From contig JAOVFP010000015.1 of assembly GCA_025738555.1 (NCBI GenBank), forward strand, positions 2,232,001 through 2,296,000: 64,000 nucleotides of DNA. The letters run 5' to 3'. Of the stretch, positions 37,001-46,659 are shown piece by piece. The translations under genes were made by a program, and so were the position numbers. Within the stretch, counting starts at the first letter, position 1. Every line of letters starts with the position of its first letter. This DNA is from Cyathus striatus (Eukaryota > Basidiomycota > Agaricomycetes > Agaricales > Nidulariaceae). Under the pieces are notes generated by a model. That model was given only the letters and a program-made list of their open reading frames with translations, did not search any database and had not been told where the DNA came from.

Positions 37001-40000
37001 TTATGCGAAGCTGATAGCATTTAGTAATGAATTGGGTCCAAATCAAGCGTGCACATTGTTTGGATCTCAAAGCGGTAGTAATATCATATCTGGACGTGAT
37101 TATCTTACTGTGGGATATGGACTCGATGTCAACGATCTTTGGCGTCGTTGTCTCCCTGTTATTATCGGCTTCTTTCTTGCTTTCCAGGTTACCCAACTAC
37201 TGGCGCTTGAATACTTCCCAGTAAGTGTATACGTATTATAAGTCACAGCATATGATAACTGTACTTCTATAGCAATATGGTTTCAATATGTCCATTAATA
37301 TTTTCACGAAGGAAAACGATGAGACCAAGAAGCTAAACGCTGCTCTTCGTGAGAGGAAAGTCCTCCGTGAGTCAAGTCCTAAGGACGATGGAGATGCCAT
37401 GGATAAGGAAAAGAAGTAGGACTCTTTATTTGGTTTCTTTTCTTCGTTACTCATGTGAGGCGTTGTAGGCAAGCTGTTGTGGCAGGGAAGAAATCGTTTA
37501 CTTGGGAGCGTATGAATTATCATGTCCCGAGCCCTTCCGGGCCATTACGACTTCTTCACGACGTATATGGTTATGTTAAGCCAGGGACCTTGACTGCGCT
37601 CATGGGAGCCAGTGGAGCAGGTAAGTTTGTTCGAAGACGGAACCTTCCTTCATAAGCTCATGTATATGAAAGGAAAAACTACATGTCTTGATGTACTCGC
37701 TCAGCGTAAGAATATTGGAGTCGTGTCTGGCGATATTCTTGTAGCTGGACGACCCTTGGACTTTGACTTCGCCAGAGGAACTGCATACGGTGAGCTGTTC
37801 GATTGTTCGCGGGTAGTTTGGAACCTAATATATTGTATGCTTAGCGGAGCAGATGGATGTTCACGAAGGTGAGTTCAGGTTGGAGTGTTTACAAATGGGC
37901 ATTAATAATATGTATGTAGGGACTGCGACTGTTCGTGAAGCAATGCGCTTTTCCGCATATCTACGCCAGCCAGCCAGCATCTCTAAGGAAGAGAAAGATC
38001 ACTATGTTGAAGAAATGATTGAGCTCCTAGAACTACAGGATTTAACGGAGGCGATGGTATTCAGCCTTGGTGTTGAAGCCCGAAAGCGCTTGACGATCGG
38101 CGTGGAACTAGCAAGCAAGCCTGAACTTTTGCTATTCTTGGATGAGCCTACTTCTGGTCTGGATGCACAAAGGTAGGGACCGCAATTTAGCTGTCACTAA
38201 CGACGTTTACTTATGTTACCTTAGCGCTTGGAACTTGGTTCGATTCTTGCGGAAGCTTGCTGATCAAGGGCAGGCTATCCTCTGCACGATTCATCAACCA
38301 TCTTCCCTTCTTTTCGAAAGCTTTGATAGGCTACTACTCCTTGAAAGGGGAGGGGAAACTGTATATTTCGGCGATATTGGACAGGATTCTCGTGTCATTC
38401 GCGAGTATTTCGCTCGTAACGGAGCACAGTGTCCTTCTAACGTCAATCCCGCCGAATTCATGTTGGAAGCTATTGGCGCTGGTGTGACGCCACGAATTGG
38501 TGACCGAGATTGGAAAGACATTTGGCTCGACTCGCCTGAATTCCAGAAGGTTACAGAAGAGATTGATGTTATCAAGAAAGAAGCGCTGGCGCTTCCTGTA
38601 CCTGATAAATCCTCTACCAGTACTTGTACAAACCATTTTCTAATAGCATCCGTTGCCAGTGGCTAATACTTTCATTGTATAGATGCGACCTCCTTCCTAT
38701 ACCAATTGGGGATAGTGGTCAAGCGCAACAGTACTGCTCTTTGGAGATCTCCTGATTACACTTTCAGTCGCCTCTTCGTAACAGGATTCATATCGCTATT
38801 CATCTCTCTCTCGTTCCTGCAATTAGGTAACAGTCTGAGAGACCTTCAGTTCAGGTTGTTTGGAATGTAAGGCTTCATTTACCGTAAGACAGCGTCAAGC
38901 GCTCATTTACATTGTTTAGGTTCTGGGTGGTAGTTCTGCCAGCTATTGTAATGACTCAAATCGAACCGCTGTTCTTGATGAATAGGAGTACGTATGCATA
39001 ATATTTATGTCGTTATGCCACTCGCTTATATAGAGAAACAGGAATTTTCGTCCGCGGTATGAAACCTAGCTTACAATTTATGTATTCAATTCTAACGAGG
39101 CGATGCAGAGGCCTCAAGTCGTATCTATTCACCTTACGTATTTGCGTTAGGACAGCTTATAGGAGAAATTCCTTATAGTATTGTCTGTTCAATTGTATAC
39201 TGGGTCTTCATGGTGCGTATGTTGTTTAGCTCTTACAGCGACTGTAGATGACTTAAACGACAATAGGTTTACCCTATGGGCTTCGGGAAAGGAAGTGCTG
39301 GTATAAACGGAACTGGGTTCCAACTTCTTGTTATTATGTTCATGATGCTCTTTGGTGTTTCCCTTGGTCAACTCGTGGCCGCTCTTTCGCCGAGCGTCCA
39401 GGTATGTTTTTACTGCGCTGTCATACTGGACTTGGTTTTAATTTAGAGGCGTAAGGTTGCTGTTCTTTTCAATCCATTCCTGGGATTAGTTCTCGCCACC
39501 TTCTGCGGAGTCACCATTCCTTATCCAACTATGGCTCAGTTCTGGCGTTCATGGCTTTACCAACTCGTGCCTTACACTCGTACGCTTGCTGCGATGGTGT
39601 CAACAGAATTACAGTGCGTAAAGAAGCATTTTCTTCCTAAGAATGTTCTGACAATCATTATTATCTAGTGGGCTGGTTATCAGGTGCAAGAGCGACGAAT
39701 TCGCCGTTTTTGATCCGCCGTCGGGTCAAACATGCCAGCAGTGGGGTCAAGACTTCGTAAATACCGTTGGTGGATACATTGACAATCTCAATGATACTAC
39801 CGCGTGTCGATATTGCCAGTATTCCATCGGTGACGAATTCTACACCCCTCTTAATATTAGCTTCTCTAATCGTTGGAGGGACGCTTTCATATTATTTTCG
39901 TTTGTTGGTGGGTAATGCTATTTGAAGTCATTGTTATTCAAGCTAACATCTTTCCTCTCTCAGTCTTCAACTTGATTGTAACGATCAGTAAGTTTTTTCC

Positions 40001-40072
40001 CAGTAATGCAAAAGACTACGCTAACAACTCTTTTCAGTTGCCTCCCGCTTCCTCAGATACGCCAAGCGGTAG
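34073..40072 (+). CDS. PDR-type (ABCG full-size) ABC transporter with one apparent frameshift
   Basis: Plasma-membrane pleiotropic drug resistance exporter, two (NBD-TMD) halves, many introns. Start [20 protein letters not shown] at 34073. NBD1: [15 protein letters not shown], then [20 protein letters not shown] (PDR-type Walker A with Cys in place of Lys), signature [31 protein letters not shown]1: [20 protein letters not shown] and following helices. NBD2: [20 protein letters not shown] (canonical Walker A, split by an intron), [33 protein letters not shown]2 and end: [50 protein letters not shown]. Reading the NBD1 Walker A requires one extra base: the run TGTCCCGAGCAGGC (34813-34826) should be one G longer to join the two frames. 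Everything else joins cleanly, so this is either a recent null allele or a sequence error. Confidence 0.88.
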
Positions 40073-40388
40073 TTTTACAGCGCATAAAAAATATAGCAGT
40101 AATTAGTAGCCATTAGGTGATAGACATGTTATCTTAGCCACTATATAATGAAGTTTAGTTTTGAAGGACTATGTGCCTTCAAAGATACTTGGAGCTTCTC
40201 GTGGAATGTAAAATTGTCGCATGGTGAAAGACCCTGTAACACATAGTACGAAGGAATTGTCATAAGTTCTATATCAAGTGAGTTTCACCATACATAAACA
40301 AAGTAAATGTAGAACTGTAGGGTGTGTACTTCTGATTAAATTGCATTGTCATGAACTTCTTTCTGACCATCGCATATCCTACTGCCCA

Positions 40389-42614
40389 CTAGATGTTCCA
40401 AGTACCATCGGATGGTACGCAGACGTCATCTAACATAATTTTTCCCTCTAGAATGCCCTTTGACACGTCCCGCTCGAAGTCCAGAGCTTGCTGTAGGTCC
40501 CGATTACGGCTCTGCCAGCCAGGCGCCTTTTCCCAGATCGGTTTCATTCTGGAAATTGAAGCACGAATTTCCTTGCACAGCCTCAATGTTATAGCGGCAG
40601 GAGCCCGGTTGCGCCAGAGAACTTCAAGTGCAGTTTTTAAATACGTTGCACAGTACTCGTCGTCTTTAGGAATGCAATTTGTTGCTTTAACATAATGATC
40701 GTATGCTTGTTCGAAATTAAATTTCCTGTCCTCTTTTTTATCAGCAGCAAGTCCTAATCCTACATAACCCCAACCCAGCAACCTATCAGCAGATGTTAGT
40801 CATGCAATAGATGTAACAGATTTCAGAACCACACTCACGAATGCGCTTCGCTTTTAGGATACATCCAAAACGAAGCCAAGGTTGCAGCATCCATTTCCGC
40901 ATATGGATCACACGGGTTCTTGTCGACATCATTAATAAGTTCTCGCGATTGATCCATAAGATCTTGAATTGTGTATTTTCCGTCACCTTCATTGAGAGCT
41001 ATGCACTTAATGCACATAAATCATTGAGTGGATAGGAAAAGTAGAAAAATGAAGACAATCTACCCTCATCATAGCCGACAAATACAGGCGTTTAACTCCT
41101 CTAATAAAAGATTTTTCGAAGATTACACCACGATCATCCGTCGAAACATCTTTCCAATGTTGCCGGCCCCATTCGAGTAGTTCGACTGCATTTTGATAAA
41201 GTTGCATTCCCGACGGGAAGGTTCCTGAGGAGCACTTAAGGAATCCTGTCATAATCCATCCCCTGTTGCAGTACATTTTATAAGGACATTCACACGTATG
41301 CTGACAAGAAACATACCTTACAGTAAAAGAAAGTGCCGGTCGAACACTATCCCAACCTTTTATTTTTAACCTCTTCAACGCTTCTTTGCGTACATGCTCG
41401 ACACCACCATTATCCCACCCATTATAATACTGACCCTCAAACATAACTAGAGAGTGGTCAAATGTTGTACAATCATGTCAGTATTTTGTTAAACACACTT
41501 TGTTGATTGTACTTTTCTATCCAATTGGATTCAGCATGGAAAATTCGTGGATCTCTCAGAAGTCCGTTGGTGAGGTCCCTGAGTGCCTGTGGTGTAAGGC
41601 ATAGTGCATAGTATTTAGTGCTTATGGATACATGTAATGTAAAGGAGTACATACCCCGATTGTTCCAAAGACTTTGGTCTCGCCGTTTACCTCAGTGAGT
41701 TTTATATTCATAATATTTTGCATGCCTTCACGGAATTCCTGTAATTCGTCAGTTTAGGTTGGCGGTCGAATATTAAATAAGGCCCTACCCGATACGCCCC
41801 AACAATAGCAAACCCCTGGTTATCGTCGTTCCAGTTAGAAGTTTAGAAATTGTACCCAAGCATGCACTTACACTAGAAAAATCCATTCCACGCGCCTGAG
41901 CAATTAATTCATTTTCCCTGGCCACAGCCCGCAGCCAAGGCATTTCCTTCAAGTCGTTAGAATTGGCATCCATTGTCGCAAATTGTGATCTCTCCGGTAG
42001 TAAGTCTTCTTTGCCGTTCTTACGACGTAGTGCGTTTGCCAGTATTATTTCCATCTGATTCTTCATTGTCTTGTCGTTCATAGACATGTCTGATTCTTCA
42101 GGTGGTAGGCATTTTAGACCAGACTTGCATGCCTTTTCAGCGCTCTCCCACATACTAAAAGTCTATTTAGATTGAGATGAGGCCTTTTAAGAACTTGAAG
42201 GTGTGCATAGCTGCGAACCTCCGCTATGGTAGCCACTCGCAACCAAGCCTTAGTATATTTAGGATCGAGCTCCACAGCCTATCCCAAACAACATGAATGT
42301 TAGATATATTTAAGTTAACATACACGCGATTGTGTACCTTTTCAGCATCTACTCCTGCATCAAGATATCTACAAAATAATAAACAACAATATCACTGCCG
42401 CGTTGAGCACCAGTAGATACATCAAAGATACATACTCTTTCATCGAGAAAGAAGCAGCTGAGCGATTAGCATAGAAGATAGCATTTTCGGGATCCAGTTC
42501 AATGGCTTCACTGAATCTATCGTACGCAGCTTGGAAGTCCTTCTTGCCATAAAGTTTGTTACCCTCGAGTTTGACTTGCTCGGCTTTTGATTTGTTCTCG
42601 GCAGACACAGACAT
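40389..42614 (-). CDS. TPR-repeat protein, copy 1 of a duplicated pair
   Basis: About ten exons on the minus strand. Start MSVSAENKSKAEQVKLEGNK (42614; a further Met three bases upstream is less likely because copy 2 lacks it). The N-terminal TPR array resembles SGT/Hop-type co-chaperone repeats: LYGKKDFQAAYDRFSEAIEL, DPENAIFYANRSAASF, LDAGVDAEKAVELDPKYTKA. The large C-terminal part is unfamiliar: GFAIVGAYREFREGMQN, RIFHAESNWIEKYNQQ, GWDNGGVEHVRKEALKRLKI, ELLEWGRQHWKDVSTDDRG, LASFWMYPKSEAHS, MLGWGYVGLGLAADKKE, ending with MLDDVCVPSDGTWNI. No signal peptide or membrane span. The TPRs suggest a protein-protein adaptor, possibly chaperone-linked, but no function can be assigned. Copy 2 lies at 60682-62948. 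Confidence 0.8.
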
Positions 42615-43136
42615 CACAGTAAAGGGAAATTCAAAAAGATCACCAATGGGCTAATCGGATGAAAGCAGAAAGGAAGAACAGAATAATTGAAACCGACAAT
42701 GCCGTCACTCATTTTAGATTCAATATATGAACAAGCCCAATTCAAACTTGACGCGGACGGCTCAAGCGCTCAATACTAAGCACCGGCAAATGAATTTATA
42801 ATTATTGTATACAATTATTTAATAATACCTAGAGCCGGCTGTCGCCGGCAGAGCCCACTAACTACTTTAACTTACCCGACCCAGGAAAGATAAAAACATC
42901 TAAACTAATTGAAATTGAAGGTAGAAATGCGATGGTAAGAAGCAATAATAAGATGTTTGAAATATCTAATATAAGCTGAATTAGTACTTAGACTCAAGAC
43001 CTAAAATGGAGGGGCAGACTCCACATTCAACGGGCAACAATGTACCACATATCATATAAGTATATCAAATATAAGTATCTCCGCAGACTACAGTAAAATT
43101 AAAATGAGACTCATACACTACAGTACCATACAACCA
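42615..43136. other. noncoding region upstream of TPR copy 1
   Basis: Holds the TPR gene's promoter. At 42829-42852 the minus strand reads GCCGGC-GACA-GCCGGC then TCTAG, a hairpin directly before CTAG that recalls a Helitron end. The spacing is too short and the following base is G rather than T, so this is only a weak candidate. Confidence 0.35.
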
Positions 43137-43371
43137 TTAACTGAAAGCTTTTGATTGCCTTGAAATTCGAAGATAAGTGCTCTTAAGTTTGCAAAACCTG
43201 AATAGGATGAACAAAGCTGCAATAGGGAAACCGCCGAAGATTACAGCGCATGACCACAACGACCCTGTCGGCGTGTCGGCATCGAAATTTACTGCCAAAA
43301 AATGTTTGAACAGCACCCTATAACCCTACTAACTAAAGTTAGTGGGAATTATAAATATTTAGGACATCACC
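43137..43371 (-). pseudogene. last exons of an unidentified membrane protein gene (fragment)
   Basis: Minus strand: an exon ending at 43371 (PVSSFG) joins by a GT-AG intron (43370-43292) to 43291-43137. The second exon reads NFDADTPTGSLWSCAVIFGG, then FPIAALFILFRFCKLKS, then TYLRISRQSKAFS and a stop. A single hydrophobic helix followed by a basic tail looks like the C-terminus of a type I membrane protein. Upstream the frame is lost at the 27-bp inverted repeat (43409), so it looks truncated by repeat insertion. Confidence 0.35.
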
Positions 43372-43408
43372 TCCAAATGAACTAACGGGAGTAAGCAGTA
43401 AGTACTTT

Positions 43409-43435
43409 TACTGTACCATTACGACCAAGTGTTCA
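43409..43435 (+). repeat. 27-bp perfect inverted repeat, left copy
   Basis: TACTGTACCATTACGACC... at 43409-43435 is the exact reverse complement of 60403-60429. A second, weaker block 200 bp inward (43639-43678, including GTCCAACAGGACCCTGGATA) matches 60342-60374 in inverted orientation. Together they look like the ends of one large older element or two inverted copies of a repeat. Confidence 0.7.
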
Positions 43436-43823
43436 GTCACATGTCACAAAGGGCGATGAACTTGAACAGATCCCGGGTTTGTCATGCGTCACAGAGGTAC
43501 TTGAACAGGAGGTACAACAAGACTTACAAAAGGGTAAGTAACTGAAAAAATTTGGCGCCTGTTGGCGTGCTTGAACAGTTGATAGGTGTGAATAGATAAC
43601 ACATTTGTCACACATCACACGGACCTATGAACACTAGGTCCAACAGGACCCTGGATAATCCGGGTTAATGTTAGATACCAAATCAGTGATTTTTGGCCAG
43701 TTATAGGGGGATGAAAATTGGCAAAATTTCCTCGACTTTTAGGGGGATAGCATATCTGGAGTAAAATAGGTCGGGATTATAGGGGGACACAGTATCTAAG
43801 GTGTAAAACAGTATCTAGTGTAT

Positions 43824-43940
43824 TTATTTGACATCTTTATGATTTTGGCGCATTGTAAGTTGCTTTACTGCACTCAGAACAAGGTGTTTCTGCTCGAATA
43901 TACCTACATATGTCTTGGTAAATACGTTACTGTGCATCTC
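43824..43940 (-). pseudogene. 3' end of the interrupted host gene
   Basis: Continuation of the frame broken by the gypsy insertion: after the ATCTC duplication (read GAGAT) the minus strand encodes MHSNVFTKTYVGIFEQKHLV, LSAVKQLTMRQNHKDVK, stop. Confidence 0.4.
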
Positions 43941-44603
43941 TGTCACGACCGTGCCCCTAGCCTGACTTGGCGGCGGAGTACGAGAGAGTGACTGCAGAGA
44001 AGCGAGGGGTGAGTGTAAGACGAAAACGGAGAACGACAACTCAGGGGGTAGGACTTCGGCTTCAGCTTATGTGCTGCGCCCCTGGGATTCCCGGTCCTGG
44101 ATTTCGGAGTAAGGGCAAGCCCTTCAGAGAAGACGAGAGACGGAGGACGAGAGATGTAACTCAAGTCAGACGAAAGGGTGAGGACGTAGTTCAATACGAA
44201 ACTGAAGACTAAAGTACAAATCGAGTACTACTTAAATACTGGAGACTCGGAGTAAGTAAAGGCCGCTGGCCTTGGCCAGCGGAGAAGTACGGTCAGGGTA
44301 GGCGTACGTAGAATGAAGACTATAACTAATTAAACATAATAAAACGCGTCGGAGAAGTGAGTGCGTATGGCGGTGTAAAGTAAAACTGATAGTGGCGCAC
44401 TTAAGAATGATAAGTGACTCACTATGAGATGTATACTACATTACTGAGGGGATAGCTCAGTAGAACGGAAGAAAGGAAGCGAGAGTAATCTATGTACAGT
44501 AATCAATAAGTAATATTAAGAGCGTAATCAAAGTCCGGAGTAAACAAAGGAAAAGGCGGAGTAAAGCATAGGAGTCCGGAGGTAGGCGATACGGGATATG
44601 ACA
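43941..44603 (-). repeat. gypsy element 3' LTR
   Basis: Same length and ends as 52247-52909, with TG...CA boundaries. It differs from its partner at seven sites, all transitions, six of which are CG against CA or TG. Confidence 0.95.
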
Positions 44604-44616
44604 GTATTCCCCCCTT
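44604..44616 (-). other. gypsy 3' polypurine tract
   Basis: On the minus strand AAGGGGGGAATAC directly precedes the 3' LTR, the expected primer for plus-strand DNA synthesis. A near-identical tract lies inside pol at 48255-48270. Confidence 0.75.
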
Positions 44617-44699
44617 AAGGCCGAGCCCTCGAGGCCTGAGCACGTGATCGAAACAATAGGCTTTCGAAATTTGATCGGCGTTTTGACATCAGGTCCGGA

Positions 44700-44708
44700 T
44701 ATAAAAGG
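44700..44708 (+). promoter_or_regulatory. TATA box for the antisense gene inside the gypsy element
   Basis: TATAAAAGG sits 88 bases before the ATG at 44788, on the strand opposite to gag-pol and about 100 bp inside the 3' LTR. The leader between them is CA/AAC-rich (ACAACAACAACAAC), a typical fungal 5' leader composition. Confidence 0.55.
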
Positions 44709-44787
44709 TCAGCTGTGGTGGAGAAAATCGAACCCATCTTTTACCCCGTTACAACAACAACAACTTAACACGTGATCGCTTTAAACA

Positions 44788-46335
44788 ATGTCTTCCACTC
44801 TGCAATCGAATGAAGACCCTACTCGCGAGGAGAAACTCAGGTTACTCCTACACAAACGAGCGGAGCTGGAAGCTCTCGAGAAGGAGTTGAAGGGCGAAAA
44901 GGTGGAGAAGCAGGGAGCCGAAAAGGAAGGGACAGAGCAGAAAGACGCTATGGAGGTGGATGAAGGAGACCGACGATTAGAGGCGATACGGGAAAAACAA
45001 CGTAAGCAGGCGGAGACAAAGGCGAGGGTCGCTCAGACGATGTCAAGACTAACTGGTCGCCCAGCGGAGGAAACGATGAGGCAAGGCGCTTCTCTGCCAG
45101 TACACGCGGAGTACGAGGCGACAATGGCAAGGTTGGGGCTTATGTCGTTTAGTCCGGAGTCGGTGACACAATCCTTACATTACCATAGGGAGGCCGATAG
45201 TTTGACGATGCAGGTGGACAGGTCGAATCCGGTGGAGAAGGTGGTGGAGCAGGCGATGGCAGAGGTAGGGCCTACAAGGGTACGGATTCCAACTCCTGTA
45301 GTGGAACCGGAGGTAATGACCATTCCACAGGTAGGTACTTACATGAGCGCGGAGCAGATTGCTGACCGCGAGCGCACCGTTCAGCAGCTAGAGGCCGAAG
45401 GCCACACCATGACTCCGGAGGAAAAGGTGGAGAAGATCGTCCAGCGCTCGGAGAACGAAGGTGGCTCCAAGAGGAAGCGCACTGGTACGAATCCGGAGGA
45501 CGCGACAGAGGCGACTCCAAAACCGGCGAAGAAGAAAACTTCGACCAGGGCTTCTCAGCGCAAAGGGGCAAAGAGTAAGGCCCTTGTTGACGACGAGGCG
45601 GAGGAGGAGAAGAGTAAGGGAAGTGGTGCAGCACAGGGGAGTCGCACCGGAACAGAGAGTCAGGCAGGTGATAACCCCGAGGATGAAGAGGAGGAGAAGA
45701 CATGTGTACTTCTCCATGCTCCTTGCACGAGTTGCAAGCGACGCCAGGTGGAGTGCTTGGTAGATCTCGGGTAAGAATCTCCTGACGCTGTACGGCGTTA
45801 TGCTAATATGTTCTACAGTGGTAAGAAAATGGACCACAAGGCGTGTGAGGCATGTCAGACAAAGAAGGGGAGATGCGACAACGAGGGAATAATGTGGGGG
45901 ACTGTAGTCCCGGGGAACGCAGAGGAACGGAGAAAGGGTCTGGAGAAGATGAAGACCGGTGGTACTGGGCAGGAGAAATTGGTGGAGGAGTTGCAGACGC
46001 AACTGGCGGTGGCGAGGTCGGAGTTAGAGGTCGCGGAGAAACGGGCGGATGAATTGTGGACCAAGGGGAAGATGTTCAACGCCGAGTGCAAGATCCTGAG
46101 GGATCAGCTTTATCTGGCAGAGAATGAGCGCGACAAGTTGGCGATGCAGCTCAACTCCGGGAGCCCCTCATTGGCCATGCTCATGGAGGCATTGGGTAGG
46201 AACGTCAACATGCACATGGAGTTGATGGGAACGTTGAATAGGTTGATGACCACGCAGGCGGCAGAGGAGGGTACTCCGGCGGAGACTAATGAGTCCGGGA
46301 GTAATGAAGAGGAAGAAGACGAAGACGAAGAGTAG
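44788..46335 (+). CDS. antisense accessory gene of the gypsy element: Zn2Cys6-like, coiled-coil protein
   Basis: Two exons, 44788-45770 and 45819-46335, with a 48-bp intron (donor GTAAGA, branch-like GCTAAT, acceptor CTACAG), encode 499 residues. The N-terminal third is a charged helix (REEKLRLLLHKRAELEALEK). A basic Lys/Arg/Thr-rich stretch (GGSKRKRTG, PAKKKTSTRASQRKGAKSK) could be a nuclear localisation signal. Then two half-clusters follow: APCTSCKRRQVEC, encoded just before the intron, and KACEACQTKKGRC, just after it. Each is C-X2-C-X6-C, the spacing of a Gal4-type binuclear zinc cluster with a 13-residue linker. A long coiled coil (LVEELQTQLAVARSELEVAE) and an acidic end (SNEEEEDEDEE) complete it. 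It is convergent with pol and lies wholly between the integrase/chromodomain and the 3' LTR. Function is unknown; DNA binding is inferred. Confidence 0.8.
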
Positions 46336-46659
46336 TGTACAGTAGGCGGAAAAAATGTAAATACTTGTTTTGTGTGGACTTTAATGATTTTTTGACGCGA
46401 GGAGAACGAAAAGTAAGAGTAAACGATAAAACGGAGTAAAGAGAAACACCTTAGGAGAAAACCAATACAACTCCGTACTTCCACTCTCAGCTCACCTCGT
46501 TAAGTATGCAAAGTGACGAATCAGCTATGCTTATTAAACATAGTGGTCATCATGCAAGCGGTGTCTGGAGAAGCGTCAATCTTCAACCTTTGGTCAAGAA
46601 GACGGATACGGATATACAATAAACTATAGCAGAGAAACGAAAATGTAAGCGGAGAAAAT

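Noticed and set aside
42829..42852. A second Helitron 3' end on the minus strand
   Set aside because: A hairpin and CTAG are present, but the spacing is 1-2 bases instead of about 10 and the next base is G rather than T; kept only as a weak note.
43967..44212. Open frames inside both gypsy LTRs (about 81-83 codons on each strand)
   Set aside because: They occur identically in both LTR copies, overlap promoter sequence and have no recognisable product; they are LTR composition effects.
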